Assembly (NCBI GenBank): GCA_030641945.1
Contig: DAOWLL010000024.1
Location: forward strand, 1 to 11,026
Source: Gammaproteobacteria bacterium
GTDB lineage: Bacteria; Pseudomonadota; Gammaproteobacteria; SZUA-229
Direction of reading: 5' to 3'
Length of the DNA: 11,026 nt
This document shows, one piece after another, positions 5,887 to 11,026 of the stretch (position 1 is the stretch's first letter; each line of letters starts with the position of its first letter). The translations under genes and the position numbers were made by a program. The notes below the pieces were generated by a model. The model saw only the letters and a list, made by a program, of their open reading frames with translations, ran no database searches and had not been told where the DNA came from.

Positions 5887-5891
5887 CTCCT
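5887..5891 (-). promoter_or_regulatory. Shine-Dalgarno sequence deciding the argA TTG start
   Basis: AGGAG on the minus strand, 7 nt before TTG at 5879-5877. It is the only good ribosome-binding site near the candidate argA starts; neither ATG 5861 nor GTG 5924 has one at a proper distance. Confidence 0.7.
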
Positions 5892-6075
5892 GAAAGTGTA
5901 ATAGTGACCCGACCGGGATCTCACAGCCCTTAACTTTTCAATTACTTACTGTAATAGAAAATGGTAGCACATTCATCCGTCGCAGGAAGTCTCTGAATAA
6001 TGCTGAAGTTCCTGTAATATACGCATTTTTTCCGTGCCAAGAGCGCGTAGTGGCATATTACTCCGGTAAATTCTG

Positions 6076-7752
6076 ATGGCAAACGATAAAACACGTAAAT
6101 ATTCTTCTGTAATTGTTGATGGTGTAGCGCAGGCGCCAAGCCGAGCCATGCTGCATGCGGTAGGCTTTGAAGACAAAGACTTCAACAAGCCGCAAGTTGG
6201 TATTGCATCGACCTGGAGTATGGTGACGCCTTGCAATATGCATATCAACAAGCTGGCGGAAGATGCCGGCGAGGGTGTTGATGGCGCCGGCGGCAAGAGC
6301 GTGATCTTCAACACCATCACGGTATCGGACGGTATATCCATGGGTACGCCGGGTATGCGTTATTCACTGGTGTCGCGTGAAGTCATTGCAGACTCGATTG
6401 AAACCGTCACCGGTGCCCAGGGTTTTGACGGCCTCGTGGCTATAGGCGGCTGCGACAAGAACATGCCGGGCTGCATGATGGCGCTGGCGCGGCTCAACCG
6501 CCCCGGTGTCTTTGTCTACGGCGGCACCATCAAGCCGGGCGCGAAGCGTCGTGACATTGTTTCCGTGTTCGAAGCTGTCGGTGGTCACGCTGCCGGCAAA
6601 GTAAGCGATGAAGAACTGTATGAAGTAGAGCAAACCGCAATACCGGGCCCGGGTTCCTGTGGTGGCATGTACACCGCAAATACAATGGCATCGGCGATCG
6701 AGGCTCTGGGTATGAGCCTGCCCAACAGTTCGGCACAGGAAGCGGTTTCCGATGCCAAGAAAAACGACTGTCACCGTGCCGGCGAAGCCGTGCTTGAGCT
6801 TATCAAGAACGACATCAAGCCACGCGATATCATGACGCGTGAAGCCTTTGAAAATGCAATCACTGTCGTCATCGCCCTGGGTGGATCCACTAACGCAGTG
6901 CTGCATCTGCTGGCGATGGCACACACCGCTGGCGTCAAACTCGAGCTGGATGATTTCACCCGCATCGGCGCCAAAGTGCCGGTGCTGGCGGATGTAAAAC
7001 CCAGCGGCAAGTACCTGATGTCAGAACTGATTGCTATCGGCGGTATTCTACCGTTAATGAAAACCTTGCTCGATGCAGGGCTGCTGCACGGTGACTGTAT
7101 GACAGTGACCGGTAAAACCATGGCAGAGAACCTGGCTGATGTGGAACCGTATCCCGCTGACCAGGACATCGTGCGTCCGCTCGATAATCCGATCAAGAAA
7201 GACAGTCATCTGGTCATACTCTACGGCAACCTGGCACCAGGCGGTGCGGTGGCAAAAATCTCGGGCAAGGAAGGCCTGAGTTTCAGCGGCAATGCGCGCG
7301 TGTTTGAATCAGAAGAGTCAGCGCTGGCTGCAATTCTGGATGGTACTGTGGTTAAAGACGATGTCATCGTGATCCGGCATGAGGGGCCTGTTGGCGGCCC
7401 GGGTATGCGGGAAATGCTCAGCCCCACCGGTGCGATCATGGGCAAGGGCATGGGTAAGGATGTCGCATTGATCACCGATGGCCGTTTTTCAGGCGGCAGT
7501 CATGGTTTTGTTGTTGGCCACGTTACACCGGAAGCTGCTGTGGGCGGACCAATTGCTATTATCCAGGACGGTGATGGCATCACCATTGATGCTGAAAAGA
7601 AAGAACTTAGCTTGAATATCTCGCAGGATGAACTGGATAAGCGCCTGTCTGCATGGACAGCGCCCGCGCCGAAAGAAAATCGCGGTATTCTAGCCAAGTA
7701 TGCCCGGCTGGTGAGCTCGGCATCCGAAGGTGCGGTCACGGATAAATTCTAA
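6076..7752 (+). CDS. ilvD: IlvD, dihydroxy-acid dehydratase
   Basis: A 558-residue iron-sulfur dehydratase of the IlvD/Edd family. It converts dihydroxy-isovalerate and dihydroxy-methylvalerate to the 2-keto acids leading to valine, leucine and isoleucine, and also feeds pantothenate synthesis. Candidate cluster cysteines are C53 (TPCNMH), C126 in CDKNMPGC (126-133) and C195 ([14 protein letters not shown]). [24 protein letters not shown] (84-107) and [21 protein letters not shown] near the C-terminus are strongly conserved active-site blocks; the Ser in FSGGSHG is the presumed base. The protein is shorter than E. coli IlvD (616 aa) and fits the shorter class, members of which have been reported with a [2Fe-2S] cluster; that assignment is inference. 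The ATG at 6076 has a weak ribosome-binding site. It is a single-gene unit, divergent from argA and convergent with ydbL. Confidence 0.95.
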   Translation: MANDKTRKYSSVIVDGVAQAPSRAMLHAVGFEDKDFNKPQVGIASTWSMVTPCNMHINKLAEDAGEGVDGAGGKSVIFNTITVSDGISMGTPGMRYSLVSREVIADSIETVTGAQGFDGLVAIGGCDKNMPGCMMALARLNRPGVFVYGGTIKPGAKRRDIVSVFEAVGGHAAGKVSDEELYEVEQTAIPGPGSCGGMYTANTMASAIEALGMSLPNSSAQEAVSDAKKNDCHRAGEAVLELIKNDIKPRDIMTREAFENAITVVIALGGSTNAVLHLLAMAHTAGVKLELDDFTRIGAKVPVLADVKPSGKYLMSELIAIGGILPLMKTLLDAGLLHGDCMTVTGKTMAENLADVEPYPADQDIVRPLDNPIKKDSHLVILYGNLAPGGAVAKISGKEGLSFSGNARVFESEESALAAILDGTVVKDDVIVIRHEGPVGGPGMREMLSPTGAIMGKGMGKDVALITDGRFSGGSHGFVVGHVTPEAAVGGPIAIIQDGDGITIDAEKKELSLNISQDELDKRLSAWTAPAPKENRGILAKYARLVSSASEGAVTDKF

Positions 7753-7813
7753 CCAGGTCATTCAGCCGCGAATAACGCACTACAATGTAAGGAACATTTT
7801 GAACGCACGCCAG

Positions 7814-7848
7814 TGCGGCCCGCAGGGCGAAGCGCAGGACTGCGCGGA
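7814..7848. repeat. Weak hairpin/repeat with a GCGAAGCG core
   Basis: CCGCAG (7820-7825) can pair with CTGCG(C)GG (7840-7847) around a segment containing GCGAAGCG (7827-7834), the apex motif of the type A REP-like hairpins. It lacks a GTAG head and its stem is imperfect, so it may be a degenerate or different repeat. It lies just after the end of ilvD. Confidence 0.3.
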
Positions 7849-7883
7849 GTAACAGGCGCAAATGAATTATTTGTAATTGAAAT

Positions 7884-7916
7884 GCCGGGAACGGCTATCG
7901 CCTTATCCCGGCCTAC
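7884..7916 (-). repeat. REP-like hairpin, type B (copy 2)
   Basis: On the minus strand, GTAG (7916-7913) is followed by stem GCCGGGA, inner hairpin TAA-GGC-GATA-GCC-GT, and stem TCCCGGC; the 7-bp outer stem is perfect. Its beginning, GTAGGCCGGGATAAGGCG, is strikingly like the E. coli REP (GCCGGATAAGGCG). It shares the inner GGC-GNNA-GCC layout with 3534-3566. Confidence 0.75.
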
Positions 7917-7928
7917 GGAGGGATGATC

Positions 7929-7958
7929 GTAGGCCTGCATAAGCGAAGCGTTGCAGGC
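7929..7958 (+). repeat. REP-like hairpin, type A (copy 3)
   Basis: GTAG (7929-7932), stem GCCTGCA (7933-7939), apex TAAGCGAAGCGT (7940-7951) and stem TGCAGGC (7952-7958). It is identical to copy 1 (2247-2276) except for one stem pair, changed on both sides so that pairing is kept. It lies 12 nt from the type B hairpin, head to head, and starts 9 nt beyond the ydbL stop codon, between convergent genes. Confidence 0.78.
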
Positions 7959-7967
7959 ATGCCCCTG

Positions 7968-8291
7968 TTACTTCTGCTGCCAGCTGCCGCCTAGCTTGAT
8001 ATAACTGCCTGGGCTGGATTTTTCAATTGCCTTTTTGCCGGCAAGCTGTTCAACGGCCTGCAGCGATGTGTTGTTGCGTGCAGCAATCTCCTGGTATTTT
8101 TGTTTGCGTTGGGAATTGACGCTTTCTATCAGTGCACTTATTTCAGAGGAAGGCGACTTTACTGCAGCCAGGTATCCGCTGGGTGTTTCGCCAACCAGCC
8201 CCTGTTCTTTTGCAGATTGCAGGTCAATTGAATAAGCGGGCTGCGCTATCAGCAGCAGGCATGTGGTAAATAATGCTAGGAATGTTTTCAT
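7968..8291 (-). CDS. ydbL: YdbL-like periplasmic protein (DUF1318)
   Basis: A 107-residue exported protein. Residues 1-21 form a signal peptide (basic start, hydrophobic core FLALFTTCLLLI, likely cleavage after AYS). The mature part matches DUF1318/YdbL: an N-terminal AKEQGLVGETPSGYL block (27-41), helical NSQRKQKYQEIAARNNTSLQAVEQLAGKKAIE, and the ending PGSYIKLGGSWQQK. In E. coli, YdbL is a periplasmic partner reported to keep the lipoprotein YnbE from multimerising, so that YnbE can pair with YdbH. Here it is the last gene of ydbH-ynbE-ydbL. GGAGA (8301-8305) lies 9 nt before the ATG, and the gap to ynbE is 15 nt. It converges with ilvD, and a REP-like pair follows its stop. Confidence 0.9.
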   Translation of the reverse strand: MKTFLALFTTCLLLIAQPAYSIDLQSAKEQGLVGETPSGYLAAVKSPSSEISALIESVNSQRKQKYQEIAARNNTSLQAVEQLAGKKAIEKSSPGSYIKLGGSWQQK

Positions 8292-8306
8292 TGTGGGCAG
8301 TCTCCG

Positions 8307-8492
8307 TTAGAAAAGTCCGCTGTCTTCGCTGAATATGTCTTCGAGCTCTTTGTCTACTTTGACGCGAATTTCATGTTCTATCTTGACATTGAGGTTGATG
8401 GTGATGGGCTCATCCGGCGCCTCAACCTTGACGGTGGGGGAGCAACTCAACAGAAATGCTGCCATCGCTAATATTAACAGTTGTCTATACAT
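8307..8492 (-). CDS. ynbE: YnbE-like outer-membrane lipoprotein
   Basis: A 61-residue lipoprotein precursor. The lipobox LLSC ends at C17, the expected lipidated residue, after a hydrophobic signal. The mature part of 45 residues contains EAPDEPITINLNVKIEHEIRVKVDKELEDIF, which closely follows E. coli YnbE, where this segment forms beta strands that extend the YdbH beta-groove to the outer membrane. It lies 15 nt from ydbH and 15 nt from ydbL, so all three are very probably one transcript. The ATG at 8492 has no obvious Shine-Dalgarno sequence. Position +2 after the lipidated Cys is Ser, which by the usual rule sends lipoproteins to the outer membrane. Confidence 0.9.
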   Translation of the reverse strand: MYRQLLILAMAAFLLSCSPTVKVEAPDEPITINLNVKIEHEIRVKVDKELEDIFSEDSGLF

Positions 8493-8507
8493 AGTGATTT
8501 GACCAAG

Positions 8508-10709
8508 CTAATTGATGCTTCTGGAATTTTCGTATTGACGGCGTACTTTCTGATCGATACTTTCACTCACGCCTTCCGCAAATCGTAAACTTTTGAGTAG
8601 TGAAAGCAGGTTTTGTTCAGTATTTATATTTAAATGTACGGGGCGCTTTGTATCAAGCTCCGGACTGGTGCCTTTCAGCTGGAGATTGATAGTAAGCATG
8701 CCTTCCGGTGTGAAGTTTACATCAGCAGACAGGTGGCTGTAACGGAAATCTTTGAGCGCATTCAGCGCAATCCCCGTGACAGGGTTTTGTTTTAATTGAT
8801 CGGTTCCGGCTGCAGGGTTATAGCGTATTGTCCCGGCTTGCACATCATTAATAAAGGCGCCGTGTTCAATCATTACGCCTTTCTCATTTATCCATACAGG
8901 TATGGTGCCATCGATCCTTCCTGTGACCGTGATATCTTCAAGCTGTTGGGTTTTGACAATTTCCGCCAGGTCTATATTGGATGCTCTGATCTTGAAGCCG
9001 TTACTTTTGTTGTTGAAATCAAAGGTGAAATCATCGCTTGAGAAGGTGCCGCCGAATATTTCACCGTGCAGGGCCTGAACTACCATCTGCGGCAACGGGC
9101 CGGTATTTGATGGCTCCAGCTTTAGCATGGTAACAATATTGCTTGCGCTGACGCCGCTATCCAGATGCCTGAGATCGATTTTTCCTGTGCGGATAGAATG
9201 TAATTTTGGCAAGATCTCGATTTCGTGATCAAGCGAGAGACCGGATAATAAAATCTCGCCATAATGACCGCCTGTTTCATCAAGTTTTAACCGGGTCGTT
9301 AGCCTGAATTTGCTGCTTTGAGACCATGCGGCACTAGATGTGAGGTTTATCTCTCCTGTTAACAGGTCAAATGGGTACGGCCATGGCGTCAATAACTGGC
9401 TTAGTCTGTTGTTCTCGGCATTTAAATTGATTGCTTTTATCGGCTTAACAGAAACCTGGCCTTGCCCCTGGGTGAGATTATGATCAAGTGCAAACATAAA
9501 CTTCCCTGGAAGAGTGGCTGGAGAAAAGCCGCCTTCAATATTCAGGCTGTTGGTGTTGGCGGATATGCGAGCAGCAATATCTTTAAGCTGAAGAGTCTGT
9601 GCATTGTAATTAAGCTCCAGCAGTTCGGAGCTTGTGCCGCCATTGTATTGCCAGTTGTTTGTCGAAGTTGTCAGATTGCCGACCAGGTTTAGCCGGGTTT
9701 TTCCAACTGAGAAATCTTCATAGCTGAATTTGCCGACTGTTACATAGGAGCCATTTTGCAGTGTTGTGATCTGAAAAGGATTGGCGGCGGGGGTATCAAG
9801 CTTTAACTTGATAGCAATACGATTCGCGTCGTATGGGCCATAAGTGAATTTATCAGTAGTGGCAGTAAGGGTTGATGTGATTTTAGATTTGGATTCGAGC
9901 TTGAGCGATATGCCCCCTTTGACCTCTCCGATTTCCTCAAAGCTGCTGATGTTGGCAAGAGGTTGTAACCATGCTGTTAGCTGTTTGGGTATTATGCGGT
10001 AATTGCCATTTATGCCTGTGTCCTGAATGTCTAGCTCTAATGCGGCAGGTGTAATCTCCAGGCTGTCTAAAAACCTTAATTCTACCGTGAATGAGTCTTC
10101 CGAAAGATTTGTTATGACAAGTTGACGCAGGTTTTCTTTCAAGTTGGGCTTGATCTGATTCAACAGGGTGAATTCTGCAAAAACAGTTCCTTCATGATTG
10201 CTGCCGTTCAGTCGAAGTGGCTTTCCCTGGAGTGCTGCAAAAGATTCGCCACTCAGTGATATGTGTTGAATAGAGAATCTGTTGAATATCACATACTCAC
10301 GTAATGCATGTCTAAGTGCAGCGATTATTTTAAGCGGTTCAAGCGTGCCGCGGATTAGCTGCGAATCCTCAAGGGTGTTTTGTGTGCTTTGGTAGTGCAG
10401 TGCAAGCTTGTTTACTGTGATGTTTTCAACGCGTCCTTCTGCCAGTTGTTCGAGCTTGTAGCCCATGCTGATGTCATGCGCCTCAAATTGAAACAGTCCG
10501 GTTTCAGTAACCAGGGAAAATTTAATGCTGATTATATGGCTATTATTCAGGCCAAGCTGCTGGATGTCGGTGGTGATGTTATTCAGGCCAAGGCCATGCA
10601 TGGATGATGTAATGACCAGTTCGGTAAGTTGCGTACGCCCTGCCCAGGCGCCTGTTAAAAGAGCGAATATAACAAACAAATATAGATAGCGGCGTTTCAG
10701 GGGCAGCAT
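8508..10709 (-). CDS. ydbH: YdbH-like AsmA-family inter-membrane lipid-bridge protein
   Basis: A 733-residue protein, shorter than E. coli YdbH (879). An N-terminal membrane anchor (about 8-24, YLYLFVIFALLTGAWAG) is followed by a long periplasmic part of alternating short strands, as in AsmA-like/TamB-like bridge proteins. The C-terminal region has the YdbH (dicarboxylate-transport-named) family pattern: LHGEIFGGTFSSDDF, TGRIDGTIPVWI (596-607) and AGTIRYNPA (625-633). In E. coli, YdbH with YnbE spans the periplasm and carries phospholipid towards the outer membrane, redundantly with TamB and YhdP. The following ynbE and ydbL genes make this assignment strong. The ATG at 10709 lacks a clear Shine-Dalgarno sequence but gives a sensible anchor. 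A composite repeat lies 131 nt upstream. Confidence 0.88.
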   Translation of the reverse strand: MLPLKRRYLYLFVIFALLTGAWAGRTQLTELVITSSMHGLGLNNITTDIQQLGLNNSHIISIKFSLVTETGLFQFEAHDISMGYKLEQLAEGRVENITVNKLALHYQSTQNTLEDSQLIRGTLEPLKIIAALRHALREYVIFNRFSIQHISLSGESFAALQGKPLRLNGSNHEGTVFAEFTLLNQIKPNLKENLRQLVITNLSEDSFTVELRFLDSLEITPAALELDIQDTGINGNYRIIPKQLTAWLQPLANISSFEEIGEVKGGISLKLESKSKITSTLTATTDKFTYGPYDANRIAIKLKLDTPAANPFQITTLQNGSYVTVGKFSYEDFSVGKTRLNLVGNLTTSTNNWQYNGGTSSELLELNYNAQTLQLKDIAARISANTNSLNIEGGFSPATLPGKFMFALDHNLTQGQGQVSVKPIKAINLNAENNRLSQLLTPWPYPFDLLTGEINLTSSAAWSQSSKFRLTTRLKLDETGGHYGEILLSGLSLDHEIEILPKLHSIRTGKIDLRHLDSGVSASNIVTMLKLEPSNTGPLPQMVVQALHGEIFGGTFSSDDFTFDFNNKSNGFKIRASNIDLAEIVKTQQLEDITVTGRIDGTIPVWINEKGVMIEHGAFINDVQAGTIRYNPAAGTDQLKQNPVTGIALNALKDFRYSHLSADVNFTPEGMLTINLQLKGTSPELDTKRPVHLNINTEQNLLSLLKSLRFAEGVSESIDQKVRRQYENSRSIN

Positions 10710-10740
10710 GTTTAATATACGGTTTAATCAGTGTTAGCCA

Positions 10741-10869
10741 TCAGTCAAATTTACAGTAGATTTCATACTGAGGAATATCCAGTGTTATCGGCCTGATATT
10801 GCAATAGTAGCACTCACTAACATGCCTTATAAATAGCGGGTCTTCCCCAAATGCAGTGGCTAGAGCCAT
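10741..10869 (-). other. 42-codon open frame upstream of ydbH, coding doubtful
   Basis: The frame runs from ATG at 10869 to TGA at 10741 and would encode MALATAFGEDPLFIRHVSEC... with four cysteines or so in its second half. The first 9 codons lie inside the 87-nt repeat block. It ends 31 nt before the ydbH start, so a leader peptide is conceivable. Against it: no ribosome-binding site, and the matching frame in the other repeat copy has ATC instead of ATG and stops after a few codons. I think it is probably not a gene. Confidence 0.12.
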
Positions 10870-10927
10870 GATAACACCCTGACCCCACAGGGAATATTTG
10901 TCCGCCTGCCGCTACACGGCCCCACGC
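10841..10927 (-). repeat. 87-nt repeat block, copy 2
   Basis: Gap-free alignment with 3244-3330, with seven substitutions. The CCCTG/CAGGG stem (10877-10881 and 10888-10892) is intact with a different loop (ACCCCA versus ATCATA). GGCT-AG-AGCC (10858-10867) can pair in this copy but not in copy 1. As with copy 1, the next gene in the minus direction begins downstream, here 131 nt away. Confidence 0.8.
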
Positions 10928-10945
10928 AAATGTTTAACAACAACA

Positions 10946-11017
10946 TCCACAGATGAACACAGATATTTAGAAACTTAAAAACGCTTTCATCCGTGTTTAT
11001 CTGCGTTTATCTGTGGA
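10946..11017. repeat. Inverted-repeat module with CACAGATGAA units, copy 2
   Basis: The ends are TCCACAGAT (10946-10954) and ATCTGTGGA (11009-11017), and it shares TTAGAAACTTAAAAACGCT (10967-10985) with copy 1. It is about 20 nt shorter because the 10-bp tandem array has fewer units. The right arm instead repeats GTTTATCTG/CGTTTATCTG. The spacer to the 87-nt block is 18 nt here and 30 nt in copy 1, with no clear similarity. Confidence 0.75.
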
Positions 11018-11026
11018 CATAGGCCC

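Larger units (their letters stand above)
10710..11026. other. Upstream region of ydbH, half of it composite repeat
   Basis: The first about 130 nt upstream of ydbH (10710-10840) are unique in the window and must hold the leader. No convincing -35/-10 pair was found: TTGACT (minus strand, near 10747) and TATATT (near 10718) are 23 nt apart, too far. The rest is the second copy of the composite repeat (10841-11017), which runs almost to the window edge. Confidence 0.6.

Noticed and set aside
5385..5933. Plus-strand 182-codon frame over argA
   Set aside because: It is antisense to a conserved ArgA domain, with no ribosome-binding site and no recognisable product.
5991..6007. Possible ArgR box in the argA-ilvD gap (TGAATAATGCTGAA)
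   Set aside because: Only one half-site fits the TGAAT-N4-ATTCA pattern and no second tandem box follows, so it is not supportable.
6541..6548. Another GCGAAGCG, inside ilvD
   Set aside because: It encodes Ala-Lys-Arg in a conserved stretch, with no flanking stem and no GTAG head; chance coding match.

Overview
The window looks like ordinary chromosome of a gammaproteobacterium, with roughly balanced base composition. The evidence is a bifunctional AAK-GNAT ArgA, a Pseudomonas-like zur-znuC-znuB cluster, and a ydbH-ynbE-ydbL operon like that of E. coli. I cannot name a genus. There is no phage, plasmid, transposase, CRISPR array, tRNA or rRNA in it. The ten confident genes are all recognisable housekeeping functions.

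Layout. At 6-28 a near-perfect Zur operator overlaps a TATAAT box and precedes zur-znuC-znuB (63-2138, +), whose reading frames overlap. This encodes zinc-responsive repression together with the ATPase and permease of a zinc importer; the binding protein ZnuA is not in view. A repeat-filled gap (2139-2466) separates znuB from a convergent PlsC-family acyltransferase (2467-3225, -). A second repeat-filled gap (3226-3685) follows. Then, on the minus strand, argA (start best placed at a TTG, 5879) is followed after 10 nt by nadC: first committed step of arginine synthesis and the quinolinate step of NAD synthesis. Divergent from argA is ilvD (6076-7752, +), branched-chain amino acid synthesis. 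It converges on ydbL, the last gene of the minus-strand operon ydbH-ynbE-ydbL (10709-7968), which encodes an AsmA-like inter-membrane bridge for lipid homeostasis in the envelope.

The interesting content is intergenic. (1) Five GTAG-headed, REP-like hairpins occur in three gaps. They are of two types. One has an almost constant apex containing GCGAAGCG, and two of its copies differ by a compensatory base-pair flip in the stem. The other has an inner GGC-GNNA-GCC hairpin. Twice the two types stand side by side in opposite orientation, as in BIMEs. (2) A composite repeat occurs twice, upstream of the acyltransferase gene and of ydbH. It consists of an 87-nt block (80/87 identical, with a conserved stem and a variable loop) followed by an inverted-repeat module with TCCACAGAT/ATCTGTGGA ends. 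(3) Short tandem units with the core C(A/G)CAGA recur in the gaps and form the arms of imperfect inverted repeats. These are best explained as non-autonomous dispersed repeats; the REP-like ones suggest a RAYT (REP-associated tyrosine transposase) elsewhere in the genome. I found no convincing new protein system.
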